This document shows, piece by piece, positions 51,903 through 60,164 of a DNA stretch of 64,000 nucleotides (the stretch's first letter is position 1; every line of letters begins with the position of its first letter). The notes beneath the pieces are model-generated. The model was not told the origin of the DNA and ran no database searches. It saw only the letters and a program-made list of their open reading frames with translations. This stretch comes from Bifidobacterium simiarum (GTDB lineage Bacteria > Actinomycetota > Actinomycetes > Actinomycetales > Bifidobacteriaceae): assembly GCF_002802905.1 (NCBI RefSeq), contig NZ_PEBK01000003.1, positions 135,843-199,842 on the forward strand, in the 5' to 3' direction. A program made the translations under genes and the position numbers.

Positions 51903-52661
51903 TCAGCGCGAACGCTTCGACCGGGCCTTCTCCAGCAGGGACCGCACCCGCTCGGCCACACGGTCGTCGCGCACCGACACCATGGACGGGAACACGCGGA
52001 TCAGACGGCGCTGCTGCCAGCTGAGCACCTCACGCAACCGTTCGTCGGCGAGCGCGAGCCGTTCGTTCGCCAGATCGATGCGTTCGTCGATGTCGGCGAT
52101 CTGCTCGAGCTTGAGCTCCCTGATGTCGGCGGCCACGCGGGCCAGACGGGTGTCGAAGCTGTACAGTCCGGCGCAGGTGACGGCGGCGTCGGCCACCGTG
52201 GCGGCGAGCAATACGCCGGATGCCCAGTGCAGCACGGTCGGCGGCCAGGAGTCCATGATCCCGATCATCCACGGCTGGATGACGAGCTTGATGGCCGTGG
52301 CGCCCGCGCCGAAGGCGATGAATCCGTTGAGATATACGCGGCCGTTGATGTTGAACGGTTTGCCGGTGTAGTCCCACAGCCGTACGTGGAACAGGCGTTC
52401 GATGGCCCAGGAGGAGAGGTATTCCAGCGTGCAGGCGAGCACGCCGCTGGAGAGGAACAGGGCCAATGGGTCGTTGACGTCGGCGAGCAGCATGACGACC
52501 AGCAGGCCGCCGAACCCGTAGATGGGGCACAGCGGACCGTTGAGCACGCCGCGATCCTCGAACCGCTTACGCAACACGACGCTGAGCATCGTCTCCCAGA
52601 ACCAGCCGGCGAACGCGTAGGCGAGCCAGCACAGCCAGTATTCCTCGACCGTCACCAGCAT
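51903..52661 (-). CDS. CmpB-family membrane protein (second copy)
   Basis: The 252 aa start MLVTVEEYWLCWLAYAFAGW and contain the same core as the protein at 29987-31165: GPLCPIYGFGGLLVVMLL, LEYLSSW and WDYTGKPFNINGR, then ADIRELKLEQIADIDERIDL, a C-terminal Arg/Glu-rich, coiled-coil-like region ending KARSKRSR. It lacks the four-segment N-terminal region of the longer protein. It lies alone between azlC and tRNA-Ser; the function is unknown. Confidence 0.75.
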   Translation of the reverse strand: MLVTVEEYWLCWLAYAFAGWFWETMLSVVLRKRFEDRGVLNGPLCPIYGFGGLLVVMLLADVNDPLALFLSSGVLACTLEYLSSWAIERLFHVRLWDYTGKPFNINGRVYLNGFIAFGAGATAIKLVIQPWMIGIMDSWPPTVLHWASGVLLAATVADAAVTCAGLYSFDTRLARVAADIRELKLEQIADIDERIDLANERLALADERLREVLSWQQRRLIRVFPSMVSVRDDRVAERVRSLLEKARSKRSR

Positions 52662-52828
52662 CGTCGCTCCCTTCCGTGTGGGTGGTTCGTTTCCGTCAGA
52701 CTACCCAATCCGGCAGGTGCGCGACACCGACAGATCACCCCGAACCGTCGTCCTCACCCGGTCGCTCCTTGACCGCAGATCACATTACGGACACACTGGC
52801 CCAGATTCCGGACGATATCCACGGATCT

Positions 52829-52886
52829 TGGCCAATCCAAGCTTGAAGAGGTCAAATATGAGGTCTTCAAGCTTGGATTGACCAAG
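52829..52886 (-). repeat. Strong 22-bp-stem hairpin downstream of tRNA-Ser
   Basis: The left arm (52829-52850, starting TTGGCCAATCC and containing AAGCTTGAAGA) and the right arm (52865-52886) are inverted copies with one difference over 22 bases and a 14-base loop. The one difference is a G-U wobble in minus-strand RNA but C-A in plus-strand RNA, which favours a minus-strand transcript. No U-tract follows, so a normal terminator is doubtful. It is related to the hairpin at 127-187. Confidence 0.75.
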
Positions 52887-52923
52887 AAAGAAAATCAGGG
52901 TCACATTCCCTGAGAAATGGCAT

Positions 52924-52957
52924 GAAAAAGGGATTCACGGAAGTCAGTAAATCCCTT
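52924..52957 (-). terminator. Rho-independent terminator after tRNA-Ser
   Basis: AAGGGATT (52928-52935) pairs with AATCCCTT (52950-52957), 6 bases past the tRNA 3' end. On the minus strand the stem is followed by TTTTC. Confidence 0.75.
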
Positions 52958-52962
52958 ATGTG

Positions 52963-53049
52963 CGGAGTGAGGGGGATTCGAACCCCCGAGCCGCTTACGC
53001 AGCTAACACCTTAGCAGGGTGCCCCTTTCGGCCACTCAGGCATCACTCC
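52963..53049 (-). tRNA. tRNA-Ser, anticodon GCT
   Basis: The 87-base minus-strand sequence folds as a class II tRNA. The acceptor arms are GGAGTGA (5', at 53049) and TCACTCC (3', ending 52964), with discriminator G at 52963. The anticodon loop CTGCTAA gives GCT, reading AGC and AGU codons. There is a long variable arm (AGCTGCGTAAGCGGCT) and a GGGGGTTCGAATCCCCC T-arm. CCA is not encoded (the following bases are CA). It sits alone between the CmpB gene and dinB. Confidence 0.95.
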
Positions 53050-53251
53050 AGTCACGCTCGCAGAACGCAACAGATAGATACTGTACCACTCATCCCGGAT
53101 TTAGGCGACCTCGCGACACGCGCAAACCGAAATCCGTGCCGCGAAGACGTCATCCGGCACCCAAAGTACCCTTCATCCCAGCATCCCGCAAAACACCATG
53201 ACGTACAAGCAGCCAGCCTCACGCCCCAACCCCAACGACTACGATGGCGGT

Positions 53252-54595
53252 ATGAGCACATCGCCACGATCCGCCGCAGTCAGGCGCGACTGGGGCCACG
53301 ACGAAACCGGGTGCACGATCCTGCACATCGATATGGACGCCTTCTTCGCGTCCTGCGAGATCGCCCGCCACCCCGAGCTCAAGGGCCGTCCGGTCATCAT
53401 CGGCACCGGCGTGCGCTCGGTGGTCTCCGCCGCCAGCTACGAGGCCCGCCCGTACGGCGTGAACTCGGCGATGCCCGTCGCCACGGCGAAACGCCTGTGC
53501 CCCGACGGCGTTTTCCTTCCCGTGGATATGGCCTATTACCGGTCGGTCTCCCACCGGATCTTCCAACTGATGAGCCGCATCACCGACCGCATCGAACGCA
53601 CGTCGGTGGACGAAGTGTACATGAACGTCGCCGGAGCTCTGCGGCAGTGGGAGCGACCGACCGCGATCGGCGCGTGGATCCGACGCGAGGTGGAACGCCG
53701 CTTCCACGTCACCTGTTCGGTGGGCGTGGCCGGCAACAAGCTCGTCGCCAAGCTCGCCTCCACCAACGCCAAACCGAACGGCATGCTGCTGGTGCCGGTT
53801 GCCCGGCAGGCCGAATTCGTGCAGATGCTGCCGTTGCGCTCACTGCCCGGGGTCGGTCCTTCCAGTGCGAAACGACTGGAGCAGTGGGGCGTGACCACGG
53901 TGGCTCAGCTGGCGGCGATGAGCCGGGAGGATCTCACCCGGGCCACCGGCTCGGCGATTCACGCGAACGGCCTGTATCTGGCGGCCCGCGGACTCGACGA
54001 ACGACGGGTGGTGCCGTATACGCCCGAAAAGTCGATCGGCTCCGAACACACGTTCGACGAGGATACCGACGACCCGGCCTGCGTCTCCGGCCTGCTGCTG
54101 CGGTGCGCGGACACGGTGGCCTCCACGCTACGGCGGAAGGGCCTGCTCGCCCGTACGGTCACCGTGAAGCTGCGGTTCGCCGACCTGAGCTATGCCACGA
54201 AGTCATTCACGATGGAACGGCCGGTGAATACGGCGAGCGCCCTGTATCCGCAGACCATCGGACTGTTGGAACGGATGCTCGACATGTCCCCGGGATCGGT
54301 GTCGCGGGGCATCCGGCTGCCCAGACCGGTCAGGCTGGCCGGGGCGAGCGTCTCCGGGCTGAGCGATGCGGCCACGACGCCGGTTCAGGCCAGTTTCGAC
54401 GATCTGCTGGCCGAGGAGCCGGACGATCGGGGGACGGACGGCAAGTCGGATCATGGTTCCGCAGATCGGCGTGAGGATGCCACCGTCCGGACCGCGAAGA
54501 CCGCGAAACGCATGGGTCAGGCCGAGCAGGCGTTGGATTCCATCCGCGAACGATTCGGGAACGGAGCCGTGCGTCTGGGACTGCGCGATTCCTGA
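53252..54595 (+). CDS. dinB: DNA polymerase IV (Y family)
   Basis: Pol IV is an error-prone translesion polymerase. The start at 53252 gives 447 aa beginning MSTSPRSAAVRRDWGHDETG; an in-frame ATG at 53198 is the alternative. Catalytic acidic residues are in HIDMDAFFASCE (Asp27, Asp29) and TSVDEVYMNV (Asp-Glu near 118-119; the usual next residues differ slightly from the family SxDEAYLD). RPVIIGTGVRSVVSAASYEA and GVGPSSAKRLEQWGVTTVAQ (the helix-hairpin-helix-type thumb region) support it. I see no clear SOS operator upstream. Confidence 0.93.
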   Translation: MSTSPRSAAVRRDWGHDETGCTILHIDMDAFFASCEIARHPELKGRPVIIGTGVRSVVSAASYEARPYGVNSAMPVATAKRLCPDGVFLPVDMAYYRSVSHRIFQLMSRITDRIERTSVDEVYMNVAGALRQWERPTAIGAWIRREVERRFHVTCSVGVAGNKLVAKLASTNAKPNGMLLVPVARQAEFVQMLPLRSLPGVGPSSAKRLEQWGVTTVAQLAAMSREDLTRATGSAIHANGLYLAARGLDERRVVPYTPEKSIGSEHTFDEDTDDPACVSGLLLRCADTVASTLRRKGLLARTVTVKLRFADLSYATKSFTMERPVNTASALYPQTIGLLERMLDMSPGSVSRGIRLPRPVRLAGASVSGLSDAATTPVQASFDDLLAEEPDDRGTDGKSDHGSADRREDATVRTAKTAKRMGQAEQALDSIRERFGNGAVRLGLRDS

Positions 54596-54722
54596 GTCGG
54601 TCTGGGAGATCGCGCGACAGCGGGAAGCGGAAAGGGGCACGACCACCCCCAGTCCGGCACAGCCGTCCAGCCCCCGCCAGCGGGGGCATGAATACATCGT
54701 CCGATCCACACCGAAACGCAAA

Positions 54723-54754
54723 AGTCCCCGACCGCTACTGCGATCGGGGACTTC
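54723..54754 (-). terminator. Terminator hairpin between convergent dinB and sugar symporter genes
   Basis: AAGTCCCCGA (54723-54732) and TCGGGGACTT (54745-54754) form a perfect 10-bp stem. On the minus strand it is followed by TTGCGTT, so it fits best the symporter transcript, about 190 bases past its stop; it could also serve dinB in the other direction. Confidence 0.65.
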
Positions 54755-54826
54755 ATGGAGAGGAAACGATCCCGCGAATCGATTATCGACCCGCGGAGGG
54801 AAATCCGATCAACTGAACCGAGATCC

Positions 54827-54891
54827 GGTTTGATCATCCGGTTTGATCATCCGGTTTGATCATCCGGTTTGATCATCCGATCCGATCATCC
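54827..54891. repeat. 13-bp tandem repeat near the 3' end of the sugar symporter gene
   Basis: GTTTGATCATCCG is repeated four times exactly (starts 54827, 54840, 54853, 54866), followed by a variant at 54879. It contains the palindrome TGATCA in every unit, but it lies between convergent genes, so an operator role is unlikely. Confidence 0.95.
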
Positions 54892-54941
54892 GCCTGGAGC
54901 GGACGGCCGGACCGGACGGTCAGAGGAGATCAGAGAGGAGA

Positions 54942-56369
54942 TCAGTGGGTGAGCTCGCCCTTCTCCCACTTGCCGTTGTTCAGATCATCGGCGATCTTGC
55001 GGTACTTGTCATCGGTCAGACCGTAGAGGAAGAAGATGATCAGCATGGCGGCGAACAGGGCCACGGCCGGGTACAGGGTCATGGCGCCCTTGATGCCGGC
55101 GAGGGTGGCGGCGGACTGCGTCTGGTTGGCGACGTAGCCGGTCAGGCCCAGGATGCCTGCGGAGATGATGGCGGCCAGGGACTGCGCGAGCTTACGGGAG
55201 AAGTTGAACGCGGCCACGGTGATGCCTTCCTTACGGATGCCGGTGTGCCACTCGCCGTAGTCGATCACGTCGTTGACGAAGGCCCAGGTGATGCCGTTCG
55301 GGATGGCGAGGCAGATGTAGCCGAGGGTCACGAAGATGATGAAGGTGGTGATGTTGGTCGGCAGGAAGAAGTTGATGAGGTTGGCAACCGCACCGACGAC
55401 GAAGCAGAACACGGCGACCTGCTTCTTGCCGAACTTCTTCACCAGCAGCGGGATGGAGAGGATGGCCACGATGGAGCAGCCCATCTGGATGGCGTTGATC
55501 ACCGGCTGCAGACCCATGTTGCCCAGGTTGTACTCGGCGAAGTACAGCATCATCGCGTTGTTGGTGTTCATGGCGGAGATGGTGAACAGGGTCATGAGAA
55601 TGATGGCGAGCAGAGGCTTGTTGGTGAAGACCACCTTGATGTAGGCGCCCACGCCCTCCTTGGTCTTGTCGCCGGTCTTCTCACGGTTGATCTTGATGTG
55701 CTCCTTGCAGTTGAAGAACGTGACGGAGAAGCACAGCACGCCGAGGATGGCCATGATGGCGGAGGCGACGGCGTAGCCGTGGAACGTGGTGACCTTGCCG
55801 TTGGAGTCGGAGAACAGCAGGATGATCGGGATGAACGCCACGCCGGTGATCCACTGGGCGCCCAGCGATCCGGCCTGACGAGTGGTGGCCAGCTGGGCTC
55901 GCTCATCGACGTCTCGGGTCATGACGTTGGCGAGACCCACGTACGGCAGGTTGGTGAACGAGTAGCAGGTGCCCCATGCCATGTAGGTGACGAAGGCGTA
56001 GACGATGCGGCCCCACATCGGGAAGTCCGGCATCGTGAAGGTGATGACGGTGAGGATGGACAGCACGATCGCGCCGACCATCATCACGGGACGGAACTTG
56101 CCGTGCTTGCCGACCCTGCGGCTGTCGACGAACGCGCCGGCGATCGGGTCCATGAAGGCGTCGTAGATCTTGGTGACGGCCATGATCGTGGCCACCATGC
56201 CGGGGTTGATCAGCGCTACGTCGGTGTAGAACTTGGTCAGGTAGGCTTGGCCCAGATCGAACATGAAGCCATTGCCAAGATCACCGAAGCCGTAGCCGAT
56301 CTTCTCTCGCCAGCTGAGCTTCTCTCCCTTACCGGTGTTGATCACACCGCTGTCAGTTGCAGTAGTCAT
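54942..56369 (-). CDS. GPH-family sugar:cation symporter, probably for a glucuronide or hexuronate
   Basis: The 475 aa show about 12 membrane segments and the family pattern KIGYGFGDLGNGFMFDLGQA (near 23-42), the DAFMDPIAGAFVDSRRVGKH loop (near 70-89) and KFRPVMM after it. This glycoside-pentoside-hexuronide family co-transports sugars with H+ or Na+. The gene follows uxaC (same strand, 303 bases), and a half-site of the uxaC operator lies upstream at 56457, so a glucuronate or glucuronide substrate is inferred, not shown. Confidence 0.85.
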   Translation of the reverse strand: MTTATDSGVINTGKGEKLSWREKIGYGFGDLGNGFMFDLGQAYLTKFYTDVALINPGMVATIMAVTKIYDAFMDPIAGAFVDSRRVGKHGKFRPVMMVGAIVLSILTVITFTMPDFPMWGRIVYAFVTYMAWGTCYSFTNLPYVGLANVMTRDVDERAQLATTRQAGSLGAQWITGVAFIPIILLFSDSNGKVTTFHGYAVASAIMAILGVLCFSVTFFNCKEHIKINREKTGDKTKEGVGAYIKVVFTNKPLLAIILMTLFTISAMNTNNAMMLYFAEYNLGNMGLQPVINAIQMGCSIVAILSIPLLVKKFGKKQVAVFCFVVGAVANLINFFLPTNITTFIIFVTLGYICLAIPNGITWAFVNDVIDYGEWHTGIRKEGITVAAFNFSRKLAQSLAAIISAGILGLTGYVANQTQSAATLAGIKGAMTLYPAVALFAAMLIIFFLYGLTDDKYRKIADDLNNGKWEKGELTH

Positions 56370-56672
56370 AATTGATACCTGCTCTCAGGGATCCGGCTGA
56401 ACGTCGGAGGCCTGGGAACCCTTCCTTCTAGGTTGGTGTTGTGAATCGGATCCCGGTTGTTGCCAGACATATCGGAATCCTTGGGCGTCCGAGGCGATGG
56501 CAGTCGCATGCGGACGCCCTTTTCCATGCCGGGCACTGCGGTCCGGGCACGGAAAACAGCTTGTTGGGTTGATGTTGTTCGCCGAATCGTCACCGATCGG
56601 CGTGTCGCCGGGCCGGCCGGGTCGGCAACGTCGTTGTTGGCGTTCGCCGGCCGGCTTCGGCAGTCGGGAACC
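56370..56672 (-). promoter_or_regulatory. Leader of the sugar symporter with operator-like half-site and hairpin
   Basis: No gene is visible between uxaC and the symporter gene. TTGTTGCCAG at 56457-56466 repeats the first ten bases of the inverted site between uxaC and the HIT gene. A hairpin, GGGCGTCCG (56483-56491) with CGGACGCCC (56511-56519), has TTTT after it on the plus strand, which is the wrong side for a normal terminator of uxaC. Confidence 0.5.
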
Positions 56673-58079
56673 TTACTTGAACAGTTCCTTGGCGTTGTTG
56701 TAGGAGACGTCCTGCACCAGCGGTGCCAGCGTCTCGAGATCCGACGGGATCTCGCCGCGCTCGGCCCATTCGCCCAGCTGCTCGCACAGGATGCGGCGGA
56801 AGAACTCGTGGCGCGGGAAGCTCAGGAACGAACGGGAGTCCGTGGTCATGCCCACGAAGTTGCCCAGCAGCGATCCTTCGGCCATGGTCTGGATCTGCTT
56901 GCGGATGCCTTCGCGGGTGTCGTTGAACCACCAAGCGTTGCCGAGGGCCATGTGCTGCTTCATGCCGCCCTGGAAGCATCCCATGATGGTGGTGATGGCC
57001 AGGTAGTCGTTCGGGTTGAGCGAGTAGATGATCATCTTCGGGATGGAGTCGGTCTTGGCGGCCTCGTTGAGCAGGGCGGCCAGCGGCTCGGCGATGGACC
57101 GGTCGTTGATCGAATCGTAGCCGGTGTCGGGACCGTGGATGGCGAACTCGCGCTCGTTGATGTTGCGCATGGCGTGGATGTGCAGCTGCATGGTCCAGCC
57201 GTGGGCCTTGTAGATCTTCATGAGATCGAGGAACAGCTGCGTGCGGTACTTGGTGACCTCCTCGAAGGTCAGCGGCTCGCCGGCACGGGCCTTGGCGAGG
57301 ATCGCGTCGCGCTCGGCGGCGGTGGACGTCGCGTACACCATGAGGTCGGCGGCGTGGTCGGACAGGCGGGAGCCGTGCTCGTGGAAGAAGTCGACGCGCT
57401 TGTTGATGGCGGCCATCATGTCGTCGAAGGAGTTGACCTTGTCGCCGGTGACCTGCTCAAGCTGGTCGACCCACTCGGAGAAGCCGGCCTTGTCGGGGTT
57501 GAGGGCCTTGTCCGGACGCATGGCCGGGATCATCTTGAAGGTGTCGCCGCCTTCCTTCTCGAAGGCGATGTGGTACTCAAGGGAGTCGACCGGGTCGTCG
57601 GTGGTGCAGATGGTGTCGAGGTTCATGCGGCGCAGCAGCGCGCGGCGGGAGAAGTCGGGGCCGGCCAGCATCTCGTTGGTCTGCTCGTAGATGGCCTTGG
57701 CGGTCCTGGAGTTGAGCTCGTCGGTGATGCCGAAGTAGCGGCGCAGCTCCTGATGCGTCCACATGTAGACCGGGGAGCCGATGGCCTTCTCCATGGTCTG
57801 CGCGTAGGCATAGAACTTGTCCCACGGATCGCCGTTGCCGGTGATGAGCTCCTCCGGCACGCCGTTGGCGCGCTCCAGACGCCACTTGTAGTGGTCGCCG
57901 TAGTTGTTGCCGTCGGTCAGCCATGCTTCGACGATGTCCTTGAAGTTCGGATCCTTGTAGATCTCCTCGGGATGCAGGTGGCAGTGATAGTCCACGATCG
58001 GCATCTTCTCGGCGTAGTTGTGGAACAGCTCCTTGGCCAGATCCGTAGTCAGCAAGTATTCGTCATCCATAAAAGCCAT
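56673..58079 (-). CDS. uxaC: Glucuronate (uronate) isomerase
   Basis: UxaC converts D-glucuronate to fructuronate and galacturonate to tagaturonate. The start at 58079 has AAAGGAGGT directly upstream and gives 468 aa, the usual length. The N-terminal DYHCHLHPEE carries the metal-type H-x-H (His32, His34); family blocks include WRLERANGVPEELITGNGDP, TDDPVDSLEYH, MQLHIHAMRNIN and GMTTDSRSFLSFPRHEFFRR. The next enzymes of the pathway (uxaB/uxuB, uxuA) are not in this window. A regulated divergent promoter with the HIT gene is inferred. Confidence 0.95.
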   Translation of the reverse strand: MAFMDDEYLLTTDLAKELFHNYAEKMPIVDYHCHLHPEEIYKDPNFKDIVEAWLTDGNNYGDHYKWRLERANGVPEELITGNGDPWDKFYAYAQTMEKAIGSPVYMWTHQELRRYFGITDELNSRTAKAIYEQTNEMLAGPDFSRRALLRRMNLDTICTTDDPVDSLEYHIAFEKEGGDTFKMIPAMRPDKALNPDKAGFSEWVDQLEQVTGDKVNSFDDMMAAINKRVDFFHEHGSRLSDHAADLMVYATSTAAERDAILAKARAGEPLTFEEVTKYRTQLFLDLMKIYKAHGWTMQLHIHAMRNINEREFAIHGPDTGYDSINDRSIAEPLAALLNEAAKTDSIPKMIIYSLNPNDYLAITTIMGCFQGGMKQHMALGNAWWFNDTREGIRKQIQTMAEGSLLGNFVGMTTDSRSFLSFPRHEFFRRILCEQLGEWAERGEIPSDLETLAPLVQDVSYNNAKELFK

Positions 58080-58148
58080 GGTGGTTACCTCCTTTGGTAC
58101 CGTCATCGAGTCGTTTTCACGGCTCGTTCACTTTGCACTTTATGGAGC

Positions 58149-58162
58149 GTGACGCAGATCAC
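58149..58162. promoter_or_regulatory. GTGA-N6-TCAC palindrome upstream of uxaC
   Basis: GTGA (58149-58152), six bases, TCAC (58159-58162). This is the core of a CRP/FNR-family site. Such regulators and sites exist in other phyla and actinobacteria, but a regulator acting here is not identified. It lies 70 bases from the uxaC start and 6 bases from the repeat pair below. Confidence 0.4.
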
Positions 58163-58168
58163 CATTTT

Positions 58169-58243
58169 TTGTTGCCACGGTTTGCCACGCTTTGTCCGCA
58201 TCGGCTGGAACGTGCGCATAAATGCGGCAAACACTGGCAACAA
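58169..58243. promoter_or_regulatory. Pair of inverted operator-like sites between uxaC and the HIT gene
   Basis: TTGTTGCCACGGTTTGCCAC (58169-58188) and its near-perfect inverse (58224-58243, reading TTGTTGCCAGTGTTTGCCGC on the minus strand) face each other with 35 bases between. Seventeen of 20 positions agree. A third, half-match, TTGTTGCCAG, lies before the sugar symporter gene. The arrangement fits a dimeric regulator of hexuronate genes that binds both sites. Confidence 0.6.
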
Positions 58244-58302
58244 TTCGCGTCGCCGAACCGTCTCGGGCGTACGTTGAAACTGCACTACCGAAAGGATTTC
58301 CT

Positions 58303-58725
58303 ATGAGCAATGAAGCTTGTGCATACTGCGACGAAGGCCCCGCGCTGGACGCCTTCGGCATCAAGATCTACGAACTGCCGGCCAGCAAGGTCGTGCTGTT
58401 CAAGGAACAGAGCCATAAGGGCCGCGTGATCGTGGCCTCGAAGCACCACGTCTCCGAGATCGTGGAGCTGAGCAAGGAGGACCGCGACGCCTTCTTCGAC
58501 GACGTGGACCGCGTGGCCAAGGCCGTGCACGCCACCTTCCACCCCGACAAGGTGAACTACGGCGCCTACGGCGACACCGGCCATCACCTGCACTTCCACC
58601 TCGTGCCGAAGTACAAGGACGATGAGTTCGAGTGGGGCGGCACCTTCGCCATGAACCCCGATCGCGTCCACCTGACCGACGAGGAGTACGACGAGATGGC
58701 CAAGGCCATCGTCGCCAACCTGTAG
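58303..58725 (+). CDS. HIT-family nucleotide hydrolase
   Basis: The start at 58303 (AAAGGATTTCCT before it) gives 140 aa. The HIT triad HHLHFHLV (near residues 87-94) is in the normal HxHxHxx form, and the RVIVASKHHVSEIVELSKED segment and the final LTDEEYDEMAKAIV fit the family. Such proteins hydrolyse nucleoside phosphoramidates or AMP adducts. The CAYCDEGP near the start may be a metal site as in zinc-containing HIT proteins (C-x2-C), but the pairing His is not certain. It diverges from uxaC. Confidence 0.9.
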   Translation: MSNEACAYCDEGPALDAFGIKIYELPASKVVLFKEQSHKGRVIVASKHHVSEIVELSKEDRDAFFDDVDRVAKAVHATFHPDKVNYGAYGDTGHHLHFHLVPKYKDDEFEWGGTFAMNPDRVHLTDEEYDEMAKAIVANL

Positions 58726-58746
58726 TCCGTCGGCCCGCGATCCGTG

Positions 58747-58782
58747 AAATGCCGCCAATCCGCAAGGTGATCGGCGGCATTT
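58747..58782 (+). terminator. Terminator after the HIT gene
   Basis: AAATGCCGCC (58747-58756) and GGCGGCATTT (58773-58782) form a perfect 10-bp stem, followed by TG with a weak T-tract at the stem base. It starts 22 bases after the HIT stop. Confidence 0.65.
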
Positions 58783-58800
58783 TGCGGATTATTCAATTCC

Positions 58801-58843
58801 CAAGGTTCCGGAGCGTACGCCTTCCTTGCGCTCCGGAACCTTG
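58801..58843 (-). terminator. Perfect 15-bp stem between convergent HIT and dapC genes
   Basis: CAAGGTTCCGGAGCG (58801-58815) and CGCTCCGGAACCTTG (58829-58843) are exact inverses with a 13-base loop. It probably ends the dapC transcript on the minus strand and may back up the HIT terminator. No strong U-tract on either side. Confidence 0.65.
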
Positions 58844-58900
58844 TCATATCTCGTCAGATGCTCACGCGGGATGCCCGCGTAATCTCACGCACCGTAATCG

Positions 58901-60064
58901 TCACGCGCCGAGACGCCGGGCCGCGGCCTCGACGGCCTCGTCGCTGGCCGTGGACGAGACGCGCAGATACGCCGGATCGCCGTAGAACTCCCCTGGGCTG
59001 ACGATGATGCCCATCCGGGCCAGATCGTCGAGGTCCGTCCAGCAGTCGCCGGACTTCGCCCTCACCCACACGTACAGTGCGCCCTGAGGCATCTCGGCAT
59101 CGTATCCGGCGGCCTTCAGCCCGCGCACCAGGGTCTCCAGACGACGGCGATACCGGTCGCGCTGCACGGCCACGGCGGCCATGTCCCGCAGTCCGGCCAC
59201 CATCGCGGCCTGACACGGTCCGGAGATGATCTGGCCGATCTGCTTGCGCACGGTCAGCATCGGGCCGAGCAGCCCGTCGTCACCGGCGATCAGCGCGGTG
59301 CGGTATCCGGCCATGTTCGACTGCTTGCTCAGCGAGTACAGGCACAGCAGCCCGTCCGCCGAACCGCCACACACCTCGGGCGAAAGAATGCACGGGGTGG
59401 CGGAAAGCCGATCGGCCGTGGACGTCGAACCGGCCTCGCCGCGCCAGTCCATCAGCGCATAGCATTCGTCCGACACCACCACGGCGCCGATCCGCCGGGC
59501 CGCCTCCACGATCGCCCGCAGCTGTACGGCGTCCAGCACCTCGCCGGTGGGGTTGGACGGCGAATTCACCCAGACCATCCGCACGCCGGGCACGTCCCGC
59601 CAGGATTCGACGTCGGCCACATCGGCCTTGAGCGTACTCGCCCCGGCCAGCTGGGTGCCGATCTCATAGGTGGGGTACGACACCCGGGGCTGCACCACCA
59701 CGTCGCCCTCGCCCAGTCCGAGCAGACTGGCCATCAGCGACACCGCCTCCTTGGAGCCCTGCGTCGGGATCACGCCGGCGCCCAGAGCCTCGAGGTCCAC
59801 GCCGCGGGCGTCGGCAAACCATCGTACGATCTGACCGCGCAGCTCCTCGGTACCCCGGGTGACCGGATACCCGTAGGCGTTCGGCGCGTCCGCGGCGGCG
59901 GCGAGCGCATGCCGCACCGAATCGGGTACGGCATCGACCGGGGAGCCGATCGACAGGTCGATCATGCCGTCCGGATGGGCCGCGGCGATCTTCTTCGCGG
60001 ACGACAGCCGAGACCAGTCATACGGCGTGCTGAATGGTGCAAATCCCACGTTGTTCCCTTTCAC
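58901..60064 (-). CDS. dapC: N-succinyldiaminopimelate aminotransferase-type PLP enzyme
   Basis: The 387 aa form a fold-type I aminotransferase: GVIPTQGSKEAVSLM (PLP phosphate region, near 97-111), NSPSNPTGEVLD (near 167-178), the SDECYALMDW Asp-Glu-Cys-Tyr block and SLSKQSNMAGYR with the Schiff-base Lys near 248. DapC makes L,L-N-succinyl-diaminopimelate for lysine and peptidoglycan. Its position downstream of a FdxA-type ferredoxin is the recurrent actinobacterial arrangement, which supports the specificity. A terminator lies between the two genes. Confidence 0.88.
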   Translation of the reverse strand: MKGNNVGFAPFSTPYDWSRLSSAKKIAAAHPDGMIDLSIGSPVDAVPDSVRHALAAAADAPNAYGYPVTRGTEELRGQIVRWFADARGVDLEALGAGVIPTQGSKEAVSLMASLLGLGEGDVVVQPRVSYPTYEIGTQLAGASTLKADVADVESWRDVPGVRMVWVNSPSNPTGEVLDAVQLRAIVEAARRIGAVVVSDECYALMDWRGEAGSTSTADRLSATPCILSPEVCGGSADGLLCLYSLSKQSNMAGYRTALIAGDDGLLGPMLTVRKQIGQIISGPCQAAMVAGLRDMAAVAVQRDRYRRRLETLVRGLKAAGYDAEMPQGALYVWVRAKSGDCWTDLDDLARMGIIVSPGEFYGDPAYLRVSSTASDEAVEAAARRLGA

Positions 60065-60086
60065 GAATCCATGTCACGGACATGTC

Positions 60087-60126
60087 AAAAAACTCCCCAT
60101 ACCCATACCCGTGGGCGGGGAGTTTT
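60087..60126 (-). terminator. Terminator after the ferredoxin gene
   Basis: AAAACTCCCC (60087-60096) pairs with GGGGAGTTTT (60117-60126) around a 20-base spacer. On the minus strand the stem is followed by TTTTTTGAC (shared with the stem end), a good U-tract. dapC begins 23 bases after it, so dapC probably needs readthrough or its own promoter. Confidence 0.75.
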
Positions 60127-60164
60127 CTACGATATTGCGGTACTGCGATACTGCGGTCTGCCGA

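Larger units (their letters stand above)
54596..54941. other. Gene-free convergent region between dinB and the sugar symporter
   Basis: The 346 bases contain a terminator hairpin (54723-54754), the 13-bp tandem repeat at 54827-54891 and GGAGATCAG-type repeats near 54923-54942. Both neighbouring genes end here. No gene is supported. Confidence 0.7.

Noticed and set aside
52963..53049. tRNA-Ser as an integration site
   Set aside because: No integrase gene, no repeat of the tRNA 3' end and no phage-like genes are visible in the flanks.
54827..54891. TGATCA repeats as operator array
   Set aside because: They lie between two convergent genes, downstream of both, where an operator would have no promoter to act on.
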